Below the pieces are notes generated by a model. The model worked only from the letters and a program-made list of their open reading frames with translations, was not told where the DNA came from and made no database searches. A program made the translations under genes and the position numbers. From Sipunculus nudus (Eukaryota; Annelida; Sipuncula; Golfingiida; Sipunculidae), in contig CM049310.1 in the NCBI GenBank assembly GCA_026874595.1, positions 66,480,056 to 66,544,055 on the forward strand: DNA of 64,000 nucleotides, in the 5' to 3' direction. Of the stretch, positions 29,063 to 40,372 are shown piece by piece (position 1 is the first letter of the stretch; each line of letters opens with the position of its first letter).

Positions 29063-30307
29063 AGATATGACATGTGTGTGTGTGTATATATATAGATATA
29101 TATAAATATGTGTGTGTGTGTGTGTAATATACAAATGCCTAGGAGGTATGTTTGCAATAGTAAGATCAAATCGACAAGAGGAACATGTGGAGAAACTGGC
29201 TAAAGATGACCTGTAAGTAAATGCCTTGGGAATCTACAGGTAAGGCGTCACACAAGGAACAATCCATCTATACGTGTAAAAAATGTATATGGATATCATT
29301 GACCCTATGAAAGGATATGAAGAAACAAGAGTGGATGGAAGAGGAATTTAACAAGAGAAAACCCAACAAGAGGTAAGAGGAAGGAATGTCAAACAGGCAA
29401 CATAACGTGAAGTCGGAGAACGATGTACGGTACGTCATATCACGATAACGCATCCTGATGAAAGCCCGTAACATATATGATCTGTAGATATATATATATA
29501 TATATATATTGTATCTATATGTACAATTATTTACACATTTACACTTAACACACAATTATTTCCTATGTGTCGGGACAAGAAAATGGTCGTAATGGTTCAA
29601 TTACGTAATTGCGGGATGGTTACAAGACGGAGTTCCACTGTATATATGTATATATATATATATAAATGTGCATGTCTCTATGAACTGCTGGCATGTTTCA
29701 TCGCACAAGGGAATGGACAGAGCTACAGGTAAGTATCGTAAGAGGTGTGACAGTAGATCAGCAGATATTTAAAACATTACTGACAAATACTTAGATACCA
29801 GTTATCAGCAAAAAAAAACAAGTTTTAGGATTATGACGAAATAAAACGGTAAGTATGAGAATATCACGACCATACATACAGGTCGCTTACAAGAAATAAC
29901 ATAAGATTACATGCCACGCTTTACATGATATGCCAATAAGGAACTCTCTGTACCAAAAACTGTAGTTCTACCAAATAAATATCTGATTAACAGAAAGGGT
30001 GCATATACGGTAGTGTTTTACTGAACACATTTGTGTTCCTTCATTAAATTAGAAATATTAACCTATATCACAAAACTAACATACTGATATCGATACTTTA
30101 TCAATTTTTGTAAACAGGTAATTAAACAAGGACAAGTATACACAGTCGACACAAAAACATGTTATAATACAGAAAGAATGTTATACTTCGAGCATTAAAG
30201 TATATACAAAAAAGTATATCCGCTATAATACAAACATATGGAAAAACAACAAGAGATCTGATATCGATCGCAATGATATAGCGGATGCGTGTGATATGGA
30301 TACTTGC

Positions 30308-30348
<41 letters not shown>

Positions 30349-30616
30349 TATATATCTATATATGTGTGTGAGAGTGTGTGTATGTGTGTGTGTGTTATGG
30401 ATGAGTGTTTTATTTGAATACTGTCGTCATGCTAGAACAAATAACAAAAAATGCAGCGTATAGCTGTAGCACTATCACATTGCATACAGACACCAGGAGA
30501 GTCATAAATGGTTCTGCATCAGGATGAAGAAGTCTGTATCACATCTTTTGGCTGGAGATCACATCATCGAACGTCATCAAACCGTCAGCGAAGTGTCCTT
30601 AGGCCATCATGTATCA

Positions 30617-30720
30617 GAGCGATGTGGTCATCATGGCCGTGTCCGAGCGATGTGGTCATCATGACCGTGTCCGAGCGATGTGGTTATCATCACAATGTCC
30701 GAGCGATATGGTGGTCATGT
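30617..30720. repeat. 28-bp tandem repeat, about 3.7 copies
   Basis: The unit begins GAGCGATGTGGTCATCATG and ends with CCGTGTCC. The third copy is diverged and the fourth partial. An open frame across it is only the repeat translated. Confidence 0.75.
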
Positions 30721-31385
30721 AACAGATTATTACATGACACATTACATATGTTTGATGTAACGGTTTTCACCAAATGAAAATCTTCTGGTTTGTTGTATAA
30801 TTATGAATAGTCCGCTGAACAGTATCATATTAGATATTTCATATAATGGTACGTGTCTGGTTCTTCACTGTTTCACAACAAAAAAGATATCGACCGGGTC
30901 TATTGTCACTAAACAAACTTACAGGAAGGCGCCGTATATATGCAACAATTCCTGAAAGGGCAGTCTTTATAGTCTATTTCACATCTGGCACTCTACTGTT
31001 ATCACAGAAACAGACACCGGTTAAATGTTCGTTGTATTACCAGATGATACCAGAATTCAAACAATAACTCTCAAATCACAGTTTGCAGCACATTTAGATA
31101 CGACTGTTCAGTTAATGCGTTCAACTCACCATACCATTTATGGCACAAGCTCTTAACTGAAAGTCCATCCAGCCAGCCAGTTCCAAAAGTATACTGATAT
31201 TTGACGACGTGTTGTCTGTACAAAATTCAAATCGTAATGTGGAGAGCACCCTCAGACAACTCGCATTTGTCAAATCTTGACGTGGCAGGAAACACACAGC
31301 TGCTTACATCAGACGACAAATTTAATCTGACCACGGGTGAAATGAGCAGTAACATTCATACTGATCATGTTGGGTTTTCATCAGG

Positions 31386-31915
31386 ACGGGAGATCATTGG
31401 AGAGAAATATGTGAGCACATATTGGAGTCTGCAGATCAGTAGTTGTGTGATATAAATCAAAATAATGTTTACATACCACTCAAACGATGTCCCATTCGAC
31501 TGAGGTTACGGCAATTGCACAAACCCACGTATGTTTATAAGATAAAGACAGACACACTGTTTTGCACCATTGTTCCCCACCTTAAATAATGCACACGTCA
31601 CCCAGTTCTGAACGCAGAGGGAAACGGGTCATTAATCCGCAAGAAATATTTCACTGAGATAGCTGTTTTCTTCACGCAGGGAGATCATTGGAAAATAAAT
31701 GTAAGCACGCCTATAGCTGTATACAGATGAACTGTGGTATACCATAAACAAGGCATATTAGCAAACCATATCATATGATATCAGAAGTGACTGAGATCAC
31801 ACGAAATGCGCAAATACGCCTTGGTGTATGAGACCAAGACGGATACATAGTTTTGCACCAAGACACCCCCTGTGAAATAATGCACACGAAGTCTGCAGGA
31901 ACTCCGGATGTGACC
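31386..31915. repeat. Diverged tandem duplication, period about 293 bp
   Basis: GGGAGATCATTGGA at 31386 recurs at 31679. Further matching words follow in the same order, including GTTTTGCACCA and AAATAATGCACACG (about 31558-31600 versus 31850-31890). No coding role is visible. Confidence 0.55.
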
Positions 31916-32612
31916 AGAGGAATACAGGGTTCGGTGACTGTTTTCAAATACAGTGGTCCAGATGACGCTGTGTTATAAACAACTAGGTGTCTTCGTGTAT
32001 AAACCAGATTACCCCCTTAAATGTATCATTGGCCACGTTTATTAGTTTATAATACCTTTTCCATATACTGACAATATGATGAACACTGAAGATAGTTGTT
32101 TAATGATCACACATCACCTACATCATGAATGTGACGTGTTGTATCGAATCGGAAAATGCATGTACGATATCTGAACACACGATCTGACTTTATTGTGACT
32201 CGTGTCATGTGATGACTGTATGTTTTTCTAAGGGAATATCATGAAACAATGAATCGCGCAGCGTTTCCCAGATATGTTATACATCGCTGTCTGTGCAAAC
32301 ACGAGTACTGATTTAATGTATTTATTGTTGATCATACACATATACTTACTGTTGCAAAAAGCTAAAACATTGCTATCAATACAAATATAACAGAAGTCAT
32401 ACATCACGGTCCATTTTGATTGCATTACTCGTCACAGATATTCGAACACCCCCCCCTCCCCTCCCCATACGATTACTCAATGATAGAGCGTTCGAACTCT
32501 GCTGTGTGTTGTCCCCATCGAACCCACACGTTCGGTACACAGATAGCATGGAAAACCACGTCCAACATACCTGTTCCAACAAGTGAAATAAACGGTATAC
32601 TGATGGATTTAC

Positions 32613-32861
32613 ATGAGGATATTTTGTATAGTTTATGAGGATATTCGTATGGACAAAATGCCTCAACATAAATGTGTTTTTTCGAATATTTGCCCTGGCG
32701 GGTACAAGAAATATCAGCTATACTGTAAGCACGTGGTGTGTTTGCACTGTGTCGTGACACATTTTCTCCCGTACGGACTGGAGGAAGCAAACAATCTGAC
32801 CCGTCTGAAATATATATGCAGGTTGATCCGTTGCCCGAAATGTCGACGGAAGAAATTGTGA
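32613..32861 (+). CDS. Small RING-like protein, 82 aa
   Basis: Carries CKHVVCLHC followed, after about 22 residues, by CPKC near the C-terminus. This gives the C-x-H-x2-C-x2-C and C-x2-C parts of a RING. The first Cys pair is less regular (a KCVFSNIC string), so the finger may be degenerate or the 5' exon missing. The spacing resembles the long-insert RING of the 653-aa protein at 8.7-10.7 kb. An acceptor-like TTTTGTATAG precedes the ATG, and a strong donor-like GG|GTGAGT lies 11 nt after the stop. It may therefore be an exon of a longer gene. Confidence 0.5.
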   Translation: MRIFCIVYEDIRMDKMPQHKCVFSNICPGGYKKYQLYCKHVVCLHCVVTHFLPYGLEEANNLTRLKYICRLIRCPKCRRKKL

Positions 32862-33604
32862 AATATAGGGTGAGTTAATCCTTTTCCTGTGTTACACATT
32901 TATTGCATAGACAGAGTTATACGCACAGTTAACTCATAATACAGGTATTCATTCTACACAGGCATCACTTTGCATTACAAAACTATGACATGAGAAACAC
33001 ACAAGGTCATATGTTTGATCTTTATTTTATTTGTAAAATATGATATTTGCAAAGCGTTTTTTTACTGATATATGTTACAAATATCATCGCTGAATTCATG
33101 CTGCACGTACGAGCATGTGTGTATCATAATAACAGTGTATGTCTTGACATATTAAGGCAATATGAACACCATATATTTGAATACGATTGGTCCGAGCGTC
33201 AATCCGTATCAACAAATCTCTGGTTACACACTTGAATTAGTGTGTCTATAAGTTTTTATATTATATTATGTTACTTTCCGTGTAATATTAAATTGATTCT
33301 GTAAATGCGCAATGTCTTGTTCTTCACCTGATCTTTGTATTGTCACTTCGCAGGTGTTTATCTAACGTCCTTCTGGTAACTCCAAAATGTTGTCATTACA
33401 TGCAGACTGTGACAATGCCTCCGCCTTTAGGTCGGCCTCAAACACGTGCTTTCACCCAGTACATGACATGTGTACATTTTGTATCATAATTATGTAAAAT
33501 ATTGTGGTATGATGCCAATGTAACACGTATCATCTAGCGTCCGTCTAATGACACAACTGGGTCATGTGATTTAATACAGGACGTCATACTGCTCGCTATT
33601 CTTT
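32862..33604. other. Intergenic region without recognised genes
   Basis: AT-rich, with several TAATATTA-type stretches and no ORF that I can support. It separates a plus-strand gene from a minus-strand gene, so their transcripts converge here. Confidence 0.35.
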
Positions 33605-34222
33605 CTACACCCGTTGTCGTTGCACGCAAACGTGATTCATAATCTGTTTGTGGAATCTCAGCAGATGGTCCGGCCTGAACCGTAAGATCTTTTCGGAATC
33701 CCAGTAACATCCAAAGCACGTACAGTTCCCAATAAACATGAAATATTTGACGGGCTCAGTTGTTAGTGACTCGCCGTTTGCTAAGAGGTTTCCCACAACA
33801 TCCCCGGGATCGACATGCTCTGCTGGCCAATATTTCGATATCACGACAGTAGAATGTATGACAAAACCGATCATACCGGGCCACTCGAATAATATCTTTA
33901 CGGCGCATGGTGTATGACCAGGTCCCTTATGGAGCGCTGCGTGCTCCATATATTTCGATGTGATGACACCACACAGTTTACAACGCAATATCGGGTCGCT
34001 GTCGTAGGAGTCGATCACACAGTGTTTAGAGGCGCAACAGCTGATTCGAGACGCCGTAAGCAGGGTTGTACACTGTTGACAATCGCCGTTGTTTTTATAC
34101 ATCTCGATCAAACGTTGGTACAGTTCAGTAGGTAGCAGCCAAAAGAATGTATGCGGTATATACCGCGACGTTAACCACCGCGTGCATATGTCGAACAAAG
34201 TACCTGGTTGTTTCCGTTCCAT
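33605..34222 (-). CDS. Zinc-finger-like protein, 205 aa, paralogue of the gene at 5824-6477
   Basis: The ATG at 34222 lies about 40 nt after the predicted start from a TATA box (ACATATAAAGG on the minus strand, about 34287-34297), with no intron needed. It keeps the paralogue's landmarks: FW (27-28), a C48-x2-C51 pair, the PILRC block with C81-x2-C84-x9-H94-x3-H98, EWP-x-M-I, S-x-YW and GNC-x-C. An additional Cys/His cluster (62-68) is present. The C2H2-like spacing is conserved between the two copies while most other residues have changed, so zinc binding is probably essential. Function unknown. The copies are 27 kb apart on opposite strands. Confidence 0.85.
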   Translation of the reverse strand: MERKQPGTLFDICTRWLTSRYIPHTFFWLLPTELYQRLIEMYKNNGDCQQCTTLLTASRISCCASKHCVIDSYDSDPILRCKLCGVITSKYMEHAALHKGPGHTPCAVKILFEWPGMIGFVIHSTVVISKYWPAEHVDPGDVVGNLLANGESLTTEPVKYFMFIGNCTCFGCYWDSEKILRFRPDHLLRFHKQIMNHVCVQRQRV

Positions 34223-34542
34223 GATATCACACCCCGATTCGGTCGTATACCAGACACGTACTACAGGATAGTGCTATGTGCACAGACCTTTATATGTTGC
34301 AGGCCAACATTAACTCGAACGAGTTATGGCTGGTACAGCGGACTTGTATCAACATTTTTTCAGGCGCTCCGTCATTTAAATGTGTCATACTGTCCGCACT
34401 GTCGTATACTAAACCGAAACCATTCCATCATCGCATATTCTTTGGTTATTAGTACCACGGACGCCTTCGGACAATAACGCGCTGACTATTCGCGAACAGA
34501 TGTCTGGGAATTTCGATCATCTGCTTGTAAAAAGACACACGT

Positions 34543-37152
34543 TCAGGATAAGAAAAATTTTATTGTGCCTCGGATAAGTTTCCGGCATGTCGGGCAATTC
34601 CTAATGTCTGATGCACAACCCATACATGATACAATATGTCCGCATGGCAAGAAAATGATTTGACGAATTTGGTCCAAACAGATTACACACATAGTCTTGT
34701 CTTGTAACAACTGCTTTTCTTGTATCAGGGCATCCACATCTGAAATTAACAACACACGAACTGATTGTAATGCAAAGCGATGTATACCTTAAATAACCGT
34801 TATGTAATCATAGAAATCAGCATACGACTGTAATCTACAACGTTATATTACGGACACCGATCTATATTTGTTACGTATACATACTACAGCAAATACAATG
34901 CTTTGTTCACTGTCATTCAAATGAGGACGTAATTGCCATTGTGTGTGTGTGTGTGTGTGTAATGAAATGACCATATCGTTGAATTGACCAAATGATTACT
35001 TTTTTTGTTTGTAGGTCCAGCTGTTTGCGGACCGTTCCCGTCACCGTCACTCCCGTTTGACTGCTGCATTTCGCCAACGAGCGGTTTCTCTTCCGCTTCA
35101 CGTGCGGCTGGAGTGCTGGCAGCGGATGTTTCATATGAATCCATCACAGCAGCTAGTAAACATTCAGCGGATTCAAACGCCTGCCCTGTCGTACGTAGCT
35201 TGTTTTCTATGACGGACGCCACTCTGTCACGGGGAATACCCGTGTTGAGGACTAACTGGACTCTGTCCGTGCTCATTTGTGCCGCCAGGTGTCGGGGGTC
35301 GTACTCTGATGTCGGCCATTTGAAACAGCACACAATATATGATAATATATGTGAATGAGTCCGAACGACGTGTTGAATATCAATACGTTTCTGAGAATAT
35401 TTATAATGTGGACAATGAAGCTACACCTCACAAATTATTACCAGTATGAATATGCATGATATCAACACAGAATATCAATGGGTCCGATCTCACTTGCCAA
35501 ACAACGTATCTCAACAGTATAACGGCTTGGGTATTATGGCTCTGATCAGAAAGAGTCCTAAAGTCTAGCCGAGACGTATTAATGACTATATGAAACATTT
35601 GATATGTATGTGAAAGTGAAACGGAAAATACGTTTTTCATCACATGACTGGACAGCTCTTGCATAAAAATATCAGTCATTGTGTGAATATACTGACATGA
35701 CATAAGTCCTGAACAGAAATATAACGTAATGTTACATATTTGGCATATATTATATATATGTTCTGACCTTAGAAACTCAAGTACAACATTAACAGCAAAA
35801 CCACATACCTGATCGTTCGGGCGTTTCGCTCCTGCTTTCTAAGTAACGTTTGGTCCTAACTTTGGCGTTGGTACCCTGTAACAGATTCATAATATGTTTG
35901 TGTACACACGTCATCACGAATATTTCCTTATATAGTGATACAAAGTGGTTTCGTATGTTCATATCCAGACATGATAGTAATGTATGCTTAAACAAAACGC
36001 AATACTGAATATATTGTATTGACTGTCGTTAAAGGATAATGCGTGTCTGATGCTTTTTCTGTGTGATCATGTAAAATGTGTGTGATAAGTAAAGAAAAAT
36101 CACCAATGTCTCGCTTTTAACCATAGTTGCATTTCTGTTTGCCTCGTGAATGAATTCAGGTCCTTTGGACTGCATAACAAAACCACATTTTGGGAACCAA
36201 CGTGCATGCTCAGCCCATGGTTCATCTCCCGGTTCCCAGGCACGAAGCCCTCCATCACAGTAAAAACACCGGCAACAATCATGTTCACCTGCAACACAAA
36301 ATACGTATCATCTGTTATGAACATAAATGCGTATCACATTAATTAATACATACCAGTGTAATAAGTGACCGAAGTATTATTTTCTGTTGCAAAAAAAACA
36401 GATCAATATGCGTCTCATAATTATTCATCTGAAATTGTTTCTTGGTCATGTGCCAAACAATATACAGTTATCGTCTCACAGCCTGCAAATGCAGGATAGA
36501 ACCGTTTCCATTGACTGATGCGATATCTACAGACATATTACATTTTATACGAGATGATATACTCCGTTGGTCGGACTTACAAGAACGAACTAAAACAATC
36601 AAACACGTTTATTTAGGTGAAAGAAATGGTGTCGTTTTCTAACTACAAATGTAGCGAGCATGTATTACCTGTGTAGTAAAACCCGGCTTCGGCCAGTGAT
36701 TCGGGAGTCTGTTCTTTACCCACTGGCCATTCACGGAACGTCGCTAGTCTGTTTTGCTCTGTAGCCAGTCTTGGCCTTCGAGGTCTCTTTGTAATTATGC
36801 CCAACCGTTCCTTCAGGATATCCTTGTAGAAAGACGTTCCTCCAGTTTTGTTTGCAAGGATCGGGCTATTGTCGTCAGGAAGTGGTACGTTATTCGTTGG
36901 TTCCCCGCGAACAAACGCACACCGGTCTCCGTAATACCGGAAATGTTCCTCGTCTGGATCATCCCCTGTCTCCCAACCCATCATAGCACCTTGACAGAAG
37001 GCACATTTTACTTTATCACGTGGTCCGACAAAGTATAAACCCGCCGCCGACATCAGCCTCGGCTCGATCAAGTCCCTTTTCGGCCATTGACGGTAGCTAT
37101 CCAGTCTGTTTTTTTCAATCCACATCGCCGAAGCCGATAGCCGTTCGCCCAT
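34543..37152 (-). CDS. Spliced inhibitor-of-apoptosis protein, BIR-BIR-UBA-RING, 412 aa in five exons
   Basis: IAPs bind caspases or IAP-binding motifs through BIR domains and ubiquitinate partners through a C-terminal RING. Exons (minus strand): 37152-36669, 36288-36104, 35875-35809, 35305-35000 and 34739-34543. All junctions are GT-AG and phase-compatible, and lengths sum to 1239 nt. BIR1 zinc ligands are C50, C53, H70 and C78. BIR2 spans the first junction, with C169, C172, H189 and C196. A UBA-like helical region is at about 246-303. RING ligands are C365, C368, C380, H382, C386, C389, C396 and C399, followed by the typical 13-residue IAP tail. TATA box near 37210-37220. AATAAA lies inside the last codons (34558-34563). 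The fourth acceptor has a weak pyrimidine tract. Five exons suggest a host gene or a DNA-level capture. Confidence 0.88.
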
Positions 37153-37636
37153 TTTGTCTATGAGCGTTTTCAGATGACTTTCACTATATGCATTTTGGCC
37201 ATACGAAATAGCTCTTTCTGGGTTTTTATATTATGCAACGTCACTCTCGCAGTGCCCGCGTCCCTGCACTATCTGTTTCAACCGATGCTGATGTGTATAT
37301 AACTGTATCTGAAGTGGAGTATTAGTTCGGTCACATGACTACGGGTACAACGTCTTAACTCGGAGTACCACGTAGTCGTATGTTTACAGCAGCTCTTTGC
37401 AGATCAAACAGAGCAGACAGTAATGCATGTCGGACTCTATATATATAGGCCGCGTGCTGTTCCGCATAGGATCCTATTACAAATACACTGTGAAACTGAT
37501 ACCACAATGTATTATCTTGGACGAAAGCTGACACACGTTATCTTGCGATACTACATCATATGCAAGATTCCGATGTCCCAGCACCTGTACCGACCAATCA
37601 GCAGGCAGTGAGTCATACCTGTCCTATCACAATGTG

Positions 37637-37644
37637 TATATAAT
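37637..37644 (+). promoter_or_regulatory. TATA box of the CARD gene at 37741
   Basis: GTGTATATAATATT lies about 100 nt before the start codon. Initiation would be near 37668, leaving a short unspliced leader. Confidence 0.5.
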
Positions 37645-37740
37645 ATTTGGCGTGTGCTTACCCTCATTCAGTCACAACCTCACTCCCACAACGTGGCACC
37701 TCACGACTGACTGGTGTCTACCGCTGATTGCGAGGACAGG

Positions 37741-38538
37741 ATGTCCGCGTCTTGGGCAGAAGTGTTCAGACGATGCCGCCCAGAGTTGTTGGCTAACCTG
37801 ACGGTGGACGAGATGTTATGTGCTATCCTGAAGAGCAGAAACGTGTTGTCACCGTACCACGCTTACGCACGTAACACCACCCCTTTTGCAAAAGCAACAT
37901 CCTTGATCGACCATATATCAAAGAACGACAGTCATGTGAAACATTTCATCACTGCTCTTAAGGAAACAGGGCAGCCGCACGTGGCTCTCTTGTTGGAAAA
38001 GCAAAAGCGGAAATGCGAGGAAGAGGCGAAGCAGAGATGTAAAGAACAGACAAGACAGTGGTGGGAGGAACTGGTACCACCAAATGGCGCACAAGCCCAC
38101 CGACAGGCCGACCCATGCGGTGGTCCCGATTGGACAGGCCTGTTTGCGTTCTTGTCTTGCTCAGATCAACACGACAACGCTCCGTTCGATCAAAACAAAG
38201 ACAAGAAGTTCAAAGAAAAGATTGTGCCGCTGTTTCGAATCTTGGCACAGATACTGAACTCAATGAACGACAAGTTGCTCTTCATGATGACGTGTGTGTC
38301 AGCAAAAATCGTCAAGATGGCAGAATGGCACCAGATATGGGAGCAGACAGACAATGACACAGCCAACAGTTTGCTACAAGCTTTGGAGGGAGAAACATAC
38401 GTGCAATGGAACTACTTCAGCCTGATATGCCGTACAGCAGACTTGAAGGCCGCCGCATACATCATCGACGACGCCTTGACGACAGCTGGAGTTACATCGC
38501 TCTACTCCATCATGGTTTCGGGATCCCCGTGCGGGTAG
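37741..38538 (+). CDS. CARD protein with second death-fold-like region, 265 aa
   Basis: The first ATG is at 37741. A clear CARD spans residues 4-87: RPELLANL helix 1, M-x-x-AIL then SRNVLS, a helix with the charged turn, LIDHISK, then FI-TALKETGQPHVA-LLL, the last being the classic CARD signature. A charged linker (88-125) follows. Residues 158-247 again show CARD-like hydrophobic spacing (IVPLFRILAQIL, LL-FMM, SLLQALEG, DDALTTAG) and may be a diverged second copy. Such proteins work as adaptors or decoys in apoptosome or inflammasome assembly. The role here is inferred from fold only. It is divergently placed from the IAP gene, with about 0.6 kb between starts. Confidence 0.85.
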   Translation: MSASWAEVFRRCRPELLANLTVDEMLCAILKSRNVLSPYHAYARNTTPFAKATSLIDHISKNDSHVKHFITALKETGQPHVALLLEKQKRKCEEEAKQRCKEQTRQWWEELVPPNGAQAHRQADPCGGPDWTGLFAFLSCSDQHDNAPFDQNKDKKFKEKIVPLFRILAQILNSMNDKLLFMMTCVSAKIVKMAEWHQIWEQTDNDTANSLLQALEGETYVQWNYFSLICRTADLKAAAYIIDDALTTAGVTSLYSIMVSGSPCG

Positions 38539-39052
38539 AAAACAAGGGAAGTCGCAAGGACCTTCACTATGTATATACCGTTTTGTAGCACTGTATCATT
38601 GAAATTATATCTGCTTTATCACTAGTATCCGACTCTAGTCAGACTAAAGGATTTCGTTTTTGGTATACTGTAATGACGCCGGACTCTGGTTTATGTTTTT
38701 CCAGTTATCGGTATGACGTATGTAGGCGTCAAGTTTCGTGTGGTCACACATACGACGACCGTGTACGGACTATCAAGATCTGCATGCGTATTTTTTTTTT
38801 CGATTTGGTTGTATTATGGATATGACTGGAATGTATAAATATCACATGTAACTCAAATGATCTGATTTCTTGTTTTGTTTTATCATACCAGACCTTCCAT
38901 AAAAACACTCACACATTTAATACACAAAGATGCACAAGACGCAATACTCTCCTCAACGTAACATTTTAATACATCGGCCAATACAGTACATACGACATAC
39001 GCTAGTTACAAACGGCAAACATACATTCTTCAAAAGAAAGGTATCTGATTAA
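38539..39052. other. Intergenic region between convergent genes
   Basis: No gene is supported. AT-rich with a T10 run near 38790. It contains the 3' flanks of both neighbours. Confidence 0.35.
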
Positions 39053-40372
39053 CTAATAAAAACGTATGCAAAGGCTATTATCATCGCTGGATGAAGAAGA
39101 CGATGTGCGTGTACCGCCGATGTCCAAAGAAGAGTCAGAAGACCTTCGATCCGTGTAATAAGTAGCAGGTGGGTCTCTCCTGAATACTTCATTGTCGTCA
39201 ATGGAACTGGCCAGAGACGAATAAGGACACGATACGTCGTCATCGTCGTTAGTCAGAACAGAGTCTGGAGACCGTGGTTCAGTGTCAGGAGAGGCAGGGG
39301 GGTCTGTGTATCTGATTACTTCGCTAGTCAAAGCATCCATATCATTGGCGAAATCCTGACCGGTGTCGTCATTATCGCTGGCCTGAGACCTGTAACGAGA
39401 CGATATGTTTTCACCGTCGCTGGCCAGAAAGGAGTAAGGAGACCATGGTTCCGGGTCAGGAGAGGCAGGGGGCTCTGTGTACCTGATAACTCCATCACTC
39501 AAAGCATTCCTCACATTGGCGAAATCATGACCGGTGTCGTCATTATCGCTGGCCTGGGACATGTAACGAGACGATATGTTATCATCGTCGCTGGCCAGAA
39601 AGGAGTAAGGAGACCGTGGTTCCGCGTCTGGAGAGGCAGGGGGGTCTGTGTACCTGATAACTCCATCACTCATAGCATTCCTCACATTGGCGAAATCATA
39701 AACATCGCCGTCATCGCCACTGGCCATCTCAACACTATCATTCTCATTGACGCCCATAGCACTCTGTGTGTCGCTGTCATATGCACCTTCACCATACATA
39801 ACGAAGTTGGTTCCACTCATCATTCGCTCGCACTCAAGACTAAGTGCAACGTTGGGTATACATCGCACAAGCCTTTCCCATTCCGACTTGTTCAAAGTCA
39901 CACATACTTTTTGAGTGACGACACCGTTTTCGGTGTCAACGTACTTGAATGTTACCTCGTAGTTATCAGAGCCATGTGGACATTGCTTGGCGTACATGGT
40001 CAACCGTTTTCCGCGATACTCTTCCAGGATCAGTTTCACCTGATTATGAACCGCTATTGCTCGTGTAAACTCGGCTGCGCGACCTGATAACTGCTTCCAC
40101 GCGATATGACTGAAGTAGATCACACGGCGCTCAAACCCAGGTGCAAGGCCTTTCACAAGGAAGATACCCTGCTGATCAATATACAACCCTGCACGGTCAT
40201 CACACTCACGAACGCCTTCGTCCGAAATGGTTTGCCAGAGAGGTACCGTCCACATGTCATGGCCAGTAGAACCAGCTGTCAGGTTGATCGGTATCCGAAC
40301 TGTATACACGTTCATATAGGTGTCACCTGAACCATCGGTGGTCCGTTCACTTTCACTGTCCCGGTCATCCAT
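39053..40372 (-). CDS. Acidic protein with three ~58-residue repeats, 439 aa
   Basis: The ATG is at 40372; a GTG directly precedes it. The N-terminal ~205 residues form a beta-rich domain with two similar elements: RVIYFSHIAWKQLSG and VCVTLNKSEWERLVRCI. These remind me of the strand-then-W-x-x-L helix of PC4-like single-strand-DNA-binding coactivators, a weak resemblance only. Then come three repeats of about 174 bp (about residues 225-400) with DFAN, then VIRYT-PPASPD, then a SPYS-FLASD core, and a partial fourth. They are strongly acidic and Ser-rich, like activation or phosphorylation regions. A C-terminal run of serines and aspartates follows. A nuclear regulatory role is plausible. Confidence 0.8.
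   Translation of the reverse strand: MDDRDSESERTTDGSGDTYMNVYTVRIPINLTAGSTGHDMWTVPLWQTISDEGVRECDDRAGLYIDQQGIFLVKGLAPGFERRVIYFSHIAWKQLSGRAAEFTRAIAVHNQVKLILEEYRGKRLTMYAKQCPHGSDNYEVTFKYVDTENGVVTQKVCVTLNKSEWERLVRCIPNVALSLECERMMSGTNFVMYGEGAYDSDTQSAMGVNENDSVEMASGDDGDVYDFANVRNAMSDGVIRYTDPPASPDAEPRSPYSFLASDDDNISSRYMSQASDNDDTGHDFANVRNALSDGVIRYTEPPASPDPEPWSPYSFLASDGENISSRYRSQASDNDDTGQDFANDMDALTSEVIRYTDPPASPDTEPRSPDSVLTNDDDDVSCPYSSLASSIDDNEVFRRDPPATYYTDRRSSDSSLDIGGTRTSSSSSSDDNSLCIRFY

Larger units (their letters stand above)
24040..32600. other. 8.5-kb AT-rich, gene-poor region
   Basis: No ORF here has convincing coding character. The longest (about 135-149 codons) are made of microsatellite or low-complexity DNA, or lack any recognisable domain. 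Content: TA microsatellites (24570-24640, 26285-26350, 29485-29515, 30305-30365), GT runs (29075-29125, 30365-30395), a GC-balanced patch (25270-25440), a MITE-like element, two transposon-end-like sequences, tandem repeats at 30.6 and 31.4-31.9 kb, and an excess of GGTAAG donor-like sites on the plus strand between 25.5 and 30.2 kb. It could be host-type intergenic or intronic DNA, or the template of a long spliced noncoding RNA. Confidence 0.5.

Noticed and set aside
29624-29640. Transposon-end-like ACGGAGTTCCACTGTA
   Set aside because: A single short match without partner terminus or target duplication. Mentioned only as a hint beside 27472-27520.
30508-30777. 89-codon ORF
   Set aside because: Much of it is the 28-bp tandem repeat translated, with no independent coding evidence.
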